A program made the position numbers and the translations under genes. A stretch of 20,976 nucleotides of DNA from positions 1 through 20,976 of IMG/VR virus record IMGVR_UViG_3300008110_000513, one strand, 5' to 3'. The stretch comes from a virus. Shown here piece by piece: positions 1-7,180 of the stretch. A model generated the notes under the pieces. It made no database searches. It saw only the letters and a list, made by a program, of their open reading frames with translations, and was not told the origin of the DNA. Position 1 is the first letter of the stretch. Every line of letters begins with the position of its first letter.

Positions 1-20
1 ATATCTTCATTACCACTCAT
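1..20 (-). CDS. Start of next baseplate-operon gene (5' fragment)
   Basis: On the minus strand an ATG at 20-18 opens a reading frame (M-S-G-N-E-D) that runs off the window edge. It begins 13 bases after the stop codon of the 945-aa structural gene, in keeping with the tight packing of this operon. The purine-rich stretch GAAAGA just before it could act as a weak ribosome binding site. Too little is visible to name a product. From its position it is probably another tail or baseplate gene. Confidence 0.4.
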
Positions 21-33
21 GTGTTATCTTTCA

Positions 34-2871
34 TTATCTTGGCGTAAGCCTACGTGTTTTATTAGTAGTATCATATGTTCTAGGTGCTCCTCTGCCTGCT
101 ACTGGTTTAGGTTTTTCTCTAACATCGTCAGCGGGCCTTGCCGCATTCATAATTGCGGCCCCATCAGTTGTGCCCATTGGATCGGTGTAATCATCATTTG
201 AATTACTAGTGCCTGCAGACACCGGAGTTCTTCGCGGAACATAATTTTTCATACCTTCTGCTGTGTTACTATTAACCACTGCTGGTGTTGGCTTAGGATT
301 ATTATTAGTTACTACCGGCGGTCTTGTAGGTGTTACTACTGGTGCTGCCGGCTCTCTAGCTGTTGGTGGAGTGGTAGTTTTATCAGTACTAGCAGTAAAG
401 TCTGGAAGAATAGTTTTCAAATCTTGTGTGAATATTCCTCTACCAAATTTGCTAGTTACTTGTGTAACCATATAAATCATTCTGCCTTGACTTACTTGTT
501 CTATATCAGATGGGTAGTTCCAAAATTTAATATTATTTTTTGGCTTTAATAATCCTGAATCATTGTCATAATCTTCTACTTCTTTAAACCCAATTTCAAT
601 AAACACTTGACCAGTATTTGCATTTATAGAATAATCTTCACCATACCATAACTCTAGTGCCTGTTGAATAGACCCGGCTTCCACAGGCATTAAAAAATCT
701 GGATCACCTAAAATCTTTAGTTGTGCCTTCAACTGGTCTGCCGGACTATACAAAAATGTTTTGATATTGTTTTGTAATTCAAACTTACCAGGTAACTTGC
801 CTGTTGGATCAGCTCCCTGGCCAGGTACAGGACTATTTGGTGCAGTGTCTCTGGACTCTGTTGCAGATTCACTAGATAATGCCGCGGTATTATAATATAA
901 CAAGTTGAATTGCATTTCATAACTTAGCACTTCAGAATTTTCTCCAGTGTACCAATAGTTATAAATTTTATGAGGTCCGTAATAAGTTGATTTACCTTTT
1001 AATAAGAGAGACCTAACATAAGGCACTTTATATTGTTGTATAATATATGTTATTTTATAAGCATAATCTTTTCTAACATCATCCCACTCTTTTATATCAA
1101 CTTGTGGTCGTACACTATACCAAGTTAAAACTTTAGGATTTTTATTAGCTTCAACTGCTGTATCAGATTCACTAGTCTGTTCTGTTTCTTCTTTATCATA
1201 TGCTTTCATAGCATCTCTAAGATAAGTACTTTGCGAAATTATTTGGTCTATAGCTGTCATTATAGGAACACCTTCTGCTATCTTGACTGCTCTTTTACCT
1301 TTATCAACTGTTTGACCTTTTAATTGTGCTGTACGTAAATTAACTTGATTAGCATTAGTGACAGATACCGTTGGTGCAAATGTCTTAACATAAAAGTCTT
1401 TGTCTACAATTAATGCATCACCTATATTACTATCTTTTTGAAATACAATTTTATATTCATCAGCTACAGCCTGTTTCTTTGCAGTTACTAATGCTAATTG
1501 TTGTGCATTAAATTTATCCAGTAAACCATTTTTACTGTTATCAGTGCCACCTAACGCATTTTCTACGGTGTCCGCAGTAACTGTAATACCTGTCTTAGTT
1601 ATACCTCTTTTTAAACCATATGCAATTTGTTCATTTAACAACTTGCATGTTACATCATATACTGTTGTTTTGTTTTCTAGCTTAAACGTTAGTTTAGTAA
1701 TCAATACTGGAAACGCACGTTCAAACGCCGCAGTAGTATCTGTTTTAGTAAAGCTATTACTTGCACCACTATCAATGGGCTGAGTTACTAAACTACCATT
1801 AGCATCATAGCCGTAAAATCTCACTACAAGTAGAAACGGAGTATTCATTGCTTCAATTTCACTATTCAACTGTCTTGAAATTCTTGCACGTTGTTGTAAA
1901 TCTACTTGAGCAGCCACTAGTTTAGATGGGAAAGTCATGCCATAAGGTTCAAATATTTGAAATTTTAAATCTGATTGATTACCTGCAACAGCCGTTTCTT
2001 TTGAATTAGTTTTTGTAATTATTTCTAGATTATCAATGTACATATCTAAATTGAAAAACTTATTTCTAGCACTATCTACTCCCGCTGTTACTCCCCCGCT
2101 TTGTAATATTAATTCTAAATCTTTTGTTATCCACTTACCTTGTGTAAAAAAGTTATTATATGCGTCAGGTGTAAGGGCATATAAACTTATTTTATAAGTC
2201 ACGCTACTAAATTTACTCAATGGATTATATTGACGTTTGTTTGGTTTACTACTGGTAGAGTTTTCTGGTATAGACTCTGCCTTCTCTACTTGTGCTCCTG
2301 CACTATTAACTGCTGATGAATTAGTAGCCTGTGATTCTGAATTTCCTTGTTTTGATGTCTCTACCGGTTTAGTTTCATTTATTTTTGGATTATCATCGTT
2401 TACTTTATTTTCAGCTTGTGCTTTTGGAGGAGGATTTTCCGGAGAAGATTTATTTGGAGTTCCTAAATTGGATTCTAATTTTGCAATAGCTTCATTGTTT
2501 TTAGATACCGCAGTTTCTAGTCCTTTAAGTGTGTCTGCCTCAAACTTAAGATAGGTTACAGCATTTGAGCCAGGTGTAGACGGCAACTCCGACTGATTTA
2601 AAAAGATAGCTTTAGAATCAGCAATAGTTATACTTAATATTTCAGCTAATGGGCCCTTACGTATTTCTAAAATTTTTTGATTTTTTTCAGTATCACTAAG
2701 AGTAGAATTAGCTCTTATTTCTTTTATTTGATCCGTAAATTTGCCAACTTCTCTATTTCCGTTTTCTACTGTTTGTTTGAATGAATCATAAAATTGTTTG
2801 TTTAACTGTCTGTTTTTTTCTATTGCCGCAATGTTAGCGTCAAAATCAGCTTGATTTTTAATGTCTGCCAT
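34..2871 (-). CDS. Large virion structural protein, probably baseplate/tail (945 aa)
   Basis: This is the third gene of the minus-strand baseplate operon. Its ATG (2871-2869) follows the stop of the gp53-like gene with one base between them (TAA-A-ATG), and AGGAT lies upstream as a ribosome binding site, so translation is probably coupled. Residues 1 to about 135 are charged and helical, probably coiled coil. About 140-215 is a low-complexity linker rich in Pro, Ser, Asn and Lys. A long folded region follows (about 215-850), starting around YNPLSKFSSVTYKISLYAL and rich in aromatic and beta-type sequence. The C-terminal ~100 residues are again Pro/Thr/Asn-rich and end in a basic tail. There is no signal peptide or membrane segment. 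I do not recognise a specific T4 counterpart; the neighbours suggest a baseplate or tail component. Confidence 0.75.
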   Translation of the reverse strand: MADIKNQADFDANIAAIEKNRQLNKQFYDSFKQTVENGNREVGKFTDQIKEIRANSTLSDTEKNQKILEIRKGPLAEILSITIADSKAIFLNQSELPSTPGSNAVTYLKFEADTLKGLETAVSKNNEAIAKLESNLGTPNKSSPENPPPKAQAENKVNDDNPKINETKPVETSKQGNSESQATNSSAVNSAGAQVEKAESIPENSTSSKPNKRQYNPLSKFSSVTYKISLYALTPDAYNNFFTQGKWITKDLELILQSGGVTAGVDSARNKFFNLDMYIDNLEIITKTNSKETAVAGNQSDLKFQIFEPYGMTFPSKLVAAQVDLQQRARISRQLNSEIEAMNTPFLLVVRFYGYDANGSLVTQPIDSGASNSFTKTDTTAAFERAFPVLITKLTFKLENKTTVYDVTCKLLNEQIAYGLKRGITKTGITVTADTVENALGGTDNSKNGLLDKFNAQQLALVTAKKQAVADEYKIVFQKDSNIGDALIVDKDFYVKTFAPTVSVTNANQVNLRTAQLKGQTVDKGKRAVKIAEGVPIMTAIDQIISQSTYLRDAMKAYDKEETEQTSESDTAVEANKNPKVLTWYSVRPQVDIKEWDDVRKDYAYKITYIIQQYKVPYVRSLLLKGKSTYYGPHKIYNYWYTGENSEVLSYEMQFNLLYYNTAALSSESATESRDTAPNSPVPGQGADPTGKLPGKFELQNNIKTFLYSPADQLKAQLKILGDPDFLMPVEAGSIQQALELWYGEDYSINANTGQVFIEIGFKEVEDYDNDSGLLKPKNNIKFWNYPSDIEQVSQGRMIYMVTQVTSKFGRGIFTQDLKTILPDFTASTDKTTTPPTAREPAAPVVTPTRPPVVTNNNPKPTPAVVNSNTAEGMKNYVPRRTPVSAGTSNSNDDYTDPMGTTDGAAIMNAARPADDVREKPKPVAGRGAPRTYDTTNKTRRLTPR

Positions 2872-2872
2872 T

Positions 2873-3172
2873 TTAGAATCCTAATGCTGTTTTTAACACA
2901 GGCAGTTGTGGTAGGTATATTTTTGTACCTGTAACAAAATCAAACAAAGGATCCTTAATAGTATTGGGATTTCGTTGTGCAAATACCCACCATAGATTGC
3001 TATCATCGTATAAATCATATGCCAACAAATCAGGTCGCAAACTGTAGGTTTGAGTTATCTCCCAATACTGATCCAATGGATTTAATGGTACGGGTCTGTT
3101 AGTCATAAAGTCTAAAAATTTATTATTATAAATTTTACTAAGATAATAAGGGCTAGTTTGGGGATAAGACAT
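2873..3172 (-). CDS. 53: gp53-like baseplate wedge subunit (99 aa)
   Basis: Baseplate wedge component. The central motif RPDLLAYDLYDDSNLWWVFA, followed by an N-x-I-x-DPLFDF segment and G-T-K-I-Y-L-P, is typical of the gp53/LysM-like wedge proteins of T4-like phages. T4 gp53 (about 196 aa) has a similar 'RPDIISYKLFGD..LWW' stretch. At 99 residues this is about half that length and probably keeps only the core. I chose the ATG at 3172, which overlaps the upstream stop as TAATG and has AAAGGAGG 9 bases upstream. A TTG at 3178 would sit only 3 bases from that site. The small size and strong coupling fit a stoichiometric baseplate operon. The family is fairly certain; its exact place in the baseplate is inferred. 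Confidence 0.75.
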   Translation of the reverse strand: MSYPQTSPYYLSKIYNNKFLDFMTNRPVPLNPLDQYWEITQTYSLRPDLLAYDLYDDSNLWWVFAQRNPNTIKDPLFDFVTGTKIYLPQLPVLKTALGF

Positions 3173-4890
3173 TACCAAATGCCTCCTTTAAATAATTTTC
3201 CTGTAGCATACTGTTCTACACTAAAGTTGTTAGATATATCATTGCGAGTAACTACTGGTAAACAGGTCAAGTTGATTTGTAATTTAGTAGGTACATATGT
3301 TGCTTGAGGTCCTGACAATGAATTCCAAGCAGGATCTGCTGATATACCACCTTTATTTAAATTATTACTTGACCTTCTTAAAAAGCTAGTTATCTTAGCT
3401 AATGCTCCACCACCTGATGCCTGGGCGCTAGGTTTGGGTGCGTATGCTGATATATTCTGGCCTGCCCATTGCGATGTACTACCTGCTCTGATATAGTCAA
3501 CATCATTAGGTAAGTTATATGTAAACTGTGATATCAATAATGGATGGTCACTATATTGAAAATGACCGTAACCAGATAGGTAACATAAAGGAGGAGGAGT
3601 TCCCGCACTTGGGCCGCCACCTTTACCATCTTGACCATAAAACATTTTAGTAACCGTTCTGAAGAAATGTATCACTGCTAACATATAGTTAGCTTCAGTT
3701 GTATCTTGTGCAGTAAATTCTGCTTGAATAGTTATATCATCCACCGAACTATTTCTATAGTAAAACTGTTTAAAATTTACATGGGTTAAATCTGCTGGGT
3801 CATAATTTGCACGATATGCACTATTGATAACAGGAGTATAAGGGAATATAACACCATTAGTACCTTTTAGTGGGTATAGTAAATCATCTTTAGTTGCAAC
3901 ATTATATAGGTAATTTGCAGAAGGTGCTAATTGTAATCTAACTCTCCAATCATCTTGTTCTCTAGTTAATCTTGTTGTTTGATTTACTGCGGTTCTTCTA
4001 GCCGCGTCCACACTGCTTGAAATAGATACTGGATTGTTTATAATTGCACCCAACACATTATTTCTTGTAATCTCAATGGCACTCGGATTTAATGGATTAG
4101 AACTCGTTTGGTCGATGACTTGTTGTGGGGTTGGGGATGCATCTCTAGTTGGAAAATCGCCTCTAAGTGAGTCACCTGGATTTTGTTGTTTTGCGGTTGG
4201 CGGTGCCAATACAGGTGACCCTGATATAATTTCAGCAGTAGTAAGAGTTTTCTGGGGTGCCGGGGTCTCCGACGTACTACCTGCCGAACCGGGAGCATCA
4301 GCAGTTAAATCTACACCGGGTGCTACGTTAACTCTACCAGCATTAACATCGCCTCCAGGAACTACTGGAGATAATTCTACAGTTTGTTGTTGGGTAACAG
4401 GAGTAAAGCCACTCTCTCTTTGTTCTGTTGTTAATTGTGGTACTGGTTCTTGTGTAACAGGGGGTTGTTGAATATTAACTGGTACAGCGACTGGTGTCGC
4501 AAGTGGTGAAGGTGCGGCAGGTTCAGTTGCTGGAGATTGGGGTGGTGGGTCAGATGCCGGTGTTTGTGTCTTTTCAAATGCGGCCTTTTGTGCTGCCGAA
4601 GGCTCAGTATTACTTCTAAATTGTGCTCCTGTAGCAGGATTAGTGTATATTGCTAATCCAGTATTTGGATCCTGTCCTTGATATACGCCGGTCGCAGGAC
4701 TTTGATTAGTTGTTCGTGCTAATTCTGTCCTTAAGGCAGCTTCTTGATTTCGTAATTTTGTTCTCTCTGCTAGTAAAGAATCAAAGTTTTTACCACTGGA
4801 AGTTTCTGCCTGTAATTGTTTCTTCAGGTCTGCTTGCTTTTGTGCAAGAATATTTTGTTCTTCTTGTATCTCTTGGACTGTTCTAGCCAT
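3172..4890 (-). CDS. Baseplate/tail-tube junction protein, gp48-like (572 aa)
   Basis: First gene of the minus-strand operon. Residues 1 to about 60 form a Gln/Lys/Glu-rich coiled coil (AQKQADLKKQLQ). About 90-270 is disordered and very rich in Pro, Gln, Thr and Ala. About 280-572 is a folded domain with NFKQFYYRNSSVDDITIQAEF, ending in TKLQINLTCLPVVTRNDIS and a final GGIW. T4 gp48/gp54, which cap the baseplate at the tail tube, end in a similar beta-rich, membrane-free domain, and gp48-like genes lie near gene 53 in related phages. The gp48 assignment is therefore an inference from fold-like features and order. The ATG at 4890 has AAGGT 6 bases upstream and a GATAAATA late box at 4918-4911. 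The long N-terminal extension is unusual compared with T4 gp48 (about 360 aa). Confidence 0.6.
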   Translation of the reverse strand: MARTVQEIQEEQNILAQKQADLKKQLQAETSSGKNFDSLLAERTKLRNQEAALRTELARTTNQSPATGVYQGQDPNTGLAIYTNPATGAQFRSNTEPSAAQKAAFEKTQTPASDPPPQSPATEPAAPSPLATPVAVPVNIQQPPVTQEPVPQLTTEQRESGFTPVTQQQTVELSPVVPGGDVNAGRVNVAPGVDLTADAPGSAGSTSETPAPQKTLTTAEIISGSPVLAPPTAKQQNPGDSLRGDFPTRDASPTPQQVIDQTSSNPLNPSAIEITRNNVLGAIINNPVSISSSVDAARRTAVNQTTRLTREQDDWRVRLQLAPSANYLYNVATKDDLLYPLKGTNGVIFPYTPVINSAYRANYDPADLTHVNFKQFYYRNSSVDDITIQAEFTAQDTTEANYMLAVIHFFRTVTKMFYGQDGKGGGPSAGTPPPLCYLSGYGHFQYSDHPLLISQFTYNLPNDVDYIRAGSTSQWAGQNISAYAPKPSAQASGGGALAKITSFLRRSSNNLNKGGISADPAWNSLSGPQATYVPTKLQINLTCLPVVTRNDISNNFSVEQYATGKLFKGGIW

Positions 4891-4902
4891 ATGTGTACCT
4901 TT

Positions 4903-4910
4903 ACTAAATA
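4903..4910 (+). promoter_or_regulatory. Late-type box ACTAAATA, opposed to the baseplate promoter
   Basis: ACTAAATA on the plus strand lies directly against the minus-strand GATAAATA box at 4911-4918, so the combined 16 bases form an imperfect palindrome. It points at gp55 (start 5005). ACTAAATA also precedes the tape measure and gp67-like genes here, which supports it as a real variant. A start near 4917 would give a leader of about 88 bases. It could be a late promoter for gp55 or simply the other arm of the palindrome. Confidence 0.4.
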
Positions 4911-4918
4911 TATTTATC
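4911..4918 (-). promoter_or_regulatory. Late promoter box GATAAATA for the baseplate operon
   Basis: On the minus strand GATAAATA matches the T4 late -10 consensus TATAAATA at 7 of 8 positions. Transcription would start about 13 bases before the ATG at 4890, leaving room for the AAGGT ribosome binding site. The recognising factor would be gp55, encoded immediately to the right. There is no -35 requirement in T4-type late promoters. Confidence 0.65.
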
Positions 4919-4950
4919 GTATAAAAAACACCACTTTTTTACCATATTAG

Positions 4951-4979
4951 TTGCATTTTTACAACTATAGTGCTATACT
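4951..4979 (+). promoter_or_regulatory. Sigma70-type promoter upstream of gp55
   Basis: TTGCAT (4951-4956) and TATACT (4974-4979) are separated by exactly 17 bases. The -10 matches TATAAT at 5 of 6 positions; the -35 keeps the TTG. Transcription would begin near 4986, giving a leader of about 19 bases that contains GGAG at 4997-5000 before the gp55 ATG at 5005. This would let the host RNA polymerase make gp55 before late transcription begins. Confidence 0.6.
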
Positions 4980-5004
4980 TTTCTTATCAAAACTATGGAG
5001 AAAT

Positions 5005-5898
5005 ATGAGTTTACCAAGCAAAAAACCAGTTAATTATCTTAACAACAAAGATATTCTTAAAGAAATACACACAAGCAAAAACGCATTTTGTACATTTCTA
5101 GACCCAAATGAGGATCACAAATATGATTTTATTGTAGACATGCCTACCGAATCTATTGAAAAAAGTTTAGAGTATGCAAACAAGCGGGATAACATAAAAC
5201 AAGCACGTGAGACTAGAGCGGCAAGGTTAAGTGTAGAAACCGGAACTAAAATTGATCCAAAATCTATCCCTGTAACTGACCTAGTGTTTAGAGTGATGAC
5301 TTGGGATCATATTCCAGTTGCACCAAAACAACCTAGAAAAGTAGATAAGAAAAAAACGGCTAAAGATATTTTTGAATTTGATGAGGCTGGAGATGAAATA
5401 TTTGCTGAGTTAGAAGATCCGACTACTATAAAAGAAATTGATGACATGGTTCATGTCAAAGTTAATTTTCCCCCATTTCAACATTTTAGAATTGATGATA
5501 CTAAAACATTTAAATGTATCGGAAAAAGTCATTGGATGGGCAATTTAGAAAACGGCGAGTTTAGTAAGGACCATGGCAATATCACTAATAAACTTGCCCG
5601 TATGTACATTATGATGTGTGAAAAATACGCCATGAAATTTAATTGGCGTGGGTACACATACAATGACGAAATGCGTAATTCGGCAATATTACAACTAACA
5701 TATGTTGGGTTACGTTTCAATGAAGCCAAGAGTGCAAATCCTTTTGCATACTATACTGCGGCTATCACTAATAGTTTCTGTCGTGTACTAAACAGTGAAA
5801 AGCGCAATCAAAATATACGTGATGACATATTAGAAATGAATGGTCTTAATCCAAGTTGGACTAGACAAGGAACATCTAGTATGGTTTACGAAGAATAA
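5005..5898 (+). CDS. 55: Late-transcription sigma factor gp55 (297 aa)
   Basis: Sigma-family protein that directs host RNA polymerase to late promoters. The N-terminus has NYLNNKDILKEIHTSK, matching the YVNNKELLQAI start of T4 gp55. The core (about residues 185-275) has HGNITNKLARMYIMMCEKYA, FNWRGYT, EMRNSAILQLTYVGLRFNEA and KSANPFAYYTAAITNSFCRV, the region-2-like helices of gp55. T4 gp55 is 185 aa; the extra ~110 residues lie mostly between the N-terminal motif and the core and are Lys/Asp/Glu-rich. I chose the ATG at 5005 because GGAG (4997-5000) precedes it. An in-frame TTG at 4951 coincides with the promoter -35 and is rejected. T4 late transcription also needs gp33 and the sliding clamp gp45; neither is in this window. 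Confidence 0.88.
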   Translation: MSLPSKKPVNYLNNKDILKEIHTSKNAFCTFLDPNEDHKYDFIVDMPTESIEKSLEYANKRDNIKQARETRAARLSVETGTKIDPKSIPVTDLVFRVMTWDHIPVAPKQPRKVDKKKTAKDIFEFDEAGDEIFAELEDPTTIKEIDDMVHVKVNFPPFQHFRIDDTKTFKCIGKSHWMGNLENGEFSKDHGNITNKLARMYIMMCEKYAMKFNWRGYTYNDEMRNSAILQLTYVGLRFNEAKSANPFAYYTAAITNSFCRVLNSEKRNQNIRDDILEMNGLNPSWTRQGTSSMVYEE

Positions 5899-5906
5899 TT
5901 TAACCA

Positions 5907-5929
5907 CAGGGGTTGTAATCCAACCTCTG
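5907..5929 (+). terminator. Hairpin after gp55, possible weak terminator
   Basis: CAGGGGTTG (5907-5915) pairs over 9 positions, including one G-T, with CAACCTCTG (5921-5929) around a TAATC loop, 8 bases after the gp55 stop. The following TTTCTGTT is a poor U-tract, so termination may be partial. It overlaps the -35 of the promoter for the gp47 operon and probably separates the two transcription units. Confidence 0.5.
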
Positions 5930-5942
5930 TTTCTGTTATACT
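5913..5942 (+). promoter_or_regulatory. Sigma70-type promoter at the gp47 start codon
   Basis: TTGTAA (5913-5918) and TATACT (5937-5942) are 18 bases apart. The -10 ends 6 bases before the gp47 ATG at 5949, so the expected first transcribed base is at or next to the A of the start codon. No ribosome binding site lies between. This would drive the gp47-gp46-heptose operon from a leaderless mRNA. Confidence 0.55.
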
Positions 5943-5948
5943 ATACAA

Positions 5949-6962
5949 ATGAGTAACCTTTTTAAGAAAGCCGCCGTATTTACGGACATACATTTTGGTC
6001 TAAAGAGTAACAGCCTACAACATAATTTAGATTGTGCTAACTTTGTAGACTGGTTCATACAAAAAGCAAAACTTGAGGGATGCGAGACTTGTTTCTTTCT
6101 CGGTGATTACAATCACCATAGAGCAAGTATTAACATCCACACTTTGCAATTTGGACTACAGGCATTAGAAAAACTAAATGCTAACTTTGATAGAGTATAT
6201 TTTATCCCAGGTAATCATGACCTTTATTATCGTGACCGCCGTGACATTCATAGTGTTGAGTGGGCTAAACATTTACCCAATGTTCAAATCATCAATGACT
6301 TTTTTAGTGAGGGCGATGTAGTAATAACACCCTGGCTAGTACAGGATGATTATAAAAAGATTCAAAAACTAAGTGGCAAATATATGTTTGGTCACTTAGA
6401 ATTACCTAGATTCTACATGAATGCTATGGTAGAAATGCCAGACCACGGCGAGATTAATGAAGACCACATGACAGGCTTTGACAAAGTATTCAGTGGGCAT
6501 TTTCATAAACGACAAGCACGTAAAAATATTTGGTATATCGGTAATAGTTTTCCACATAATTATGCAGATGCCGGTGATGATGCACGTGGTATGATGATAT
6601 TAGAATGGGGCGAAGAACCAACATTTCATAGTTGGCCAAGACAACCGTTGTTTAGAGTTTATAAACTTAGCGATGTACTAGAAAATCCAGAAGGGTTGCT
6701 ATTGATTGACAGTCATGTTAGAGTACATCTTGACATTGATATTAGCTATGAAGAAGCAAACTTCATCCGTGAAACTATGATACCAGAACATAAACTTAGA
6801 GAAATGGCATTGATACCGATGAAAATGGAACAAACAGAGACTCAAGGCTTTGACGGTCTTAAGTTTGAAAGTGTAGACCAAATCGTCATTGACCAGATTA
6901 ACAGTATTGAATCAAATACATTTGATAAAAAAATACTGTTGGAGATTTATAACAACCTATGA
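5949..6962 (+). CDS. 47: Recombination nuclease subunit gp47 (Mre11/SbcD-like, 337 aa)
   Basis: Nuclease subunit of the gp46-gp47 complex, which resects DNA ends for recombination-dependent replication and host DNA breakdown. The calcineurin-type phosphoesterase motifs are all present: D13-x-H15 (TDIHFG), G52-D53, GNHD at 88-91, GH at 148-149 (FGHLEL) and GHFH at 183-186. These are the metal ligands of the Mre11/SbcD family. The length equals T4 gp47 (about 339 aa). There is no Shine-Dalgarno sequence before the ATG, and a -10 box ends 6 bases upstream, so the gene may be read from a leaderless transcript. Its stop overlaps the next start as ATGA. Confidence 0.93.
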   Translation: MSNLFKKAAVFTDIHFGLKSNSLQHNLDCANFVDWFIQKAKLEGCETCFFLGDYNHHRASINIHTLQFGLQALEKLNANFDRVYFIPGNHDLYYRDRRDIHSVEWAKHLPNVQIINDFFSEGDVVITPWLVQDDYKKIQKLSGKYMFGHLELPRFYMNAMVEMPDHGEINEDHMTGFDKVFSGHFHKRQARKNIWYIGNSFPHNYADAGDDARGMMILEWGEEPTFHSWPRQPLFRVYKLSDVLENPEGLLLIDSHVRVHLDIDISYEEANFIRETMIPEHKLREMALIPMKMEQTETQGFDGLKFESVDQIVIDQINSIESNTFDKKILLEIYNNL

Positions 6963-7180
6963 AGATACCCAGAGAAGTTAGAGAGTTAGAATCATTGATA
7001 AAAGTTAATAAGCATTTGGGTATTGCTTTGTCTGAGTTGACTAACACTCATTCTTACATAGGTAGTTTAAGAGAACAAAAGAAACTAATTGGAGTTAAAC
7101 TTAAACTAGAAGGCGTTATTGAGCGCACACTGAAGGCTGAAAAATTAGCCAAAGACAGTTTTTTTAGAAAATTAAAATGA
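6959..7180 (+). CDS. Small protein between gp47 and gp46 (73 aa)
   Basis: A short Lys/Glu/Leu-rich protein with no recognised domain, cysteines or membrane segment, predicted mostly helical (KLIGVKLKLEGVIERTLKAE). It overlaps gp47 (ATGA at 6959-6962) and gp46 (ATGA at 7177-7180), so its translation is tied to both subunits. The basic charge and heptad-like leucines would suit a small partner of the gp46/47 complex or a DNA-binding accessory protein, but this rests on position only. Confidence 0.75.
   Translation: MKIPREVRELESLIKVNKHLGIALSELTNTHSYIGSLREQKKLIGVKLKLEGVIERTLKAEKLAKDSFFRKLK

Noticed and set aside
4034-4471. Plus-strand frame of 145 codons opposite the 572-aa baseplate gene
   Set aside because: It lies wholly inside the low-complexity Pro/Gln coding region, has no ribosome binding site and shows Val/Gly/Cys-rich composition typical of an antisense shadow.
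4951-5004. Upstream TTG start for gp55 giving 315 aa
   Set aside because: The TTG is the -35 of the proposed promoter, has no ribosome site, and the added residues do not resemble gp55. ATG 5005 has GGAG upstream.
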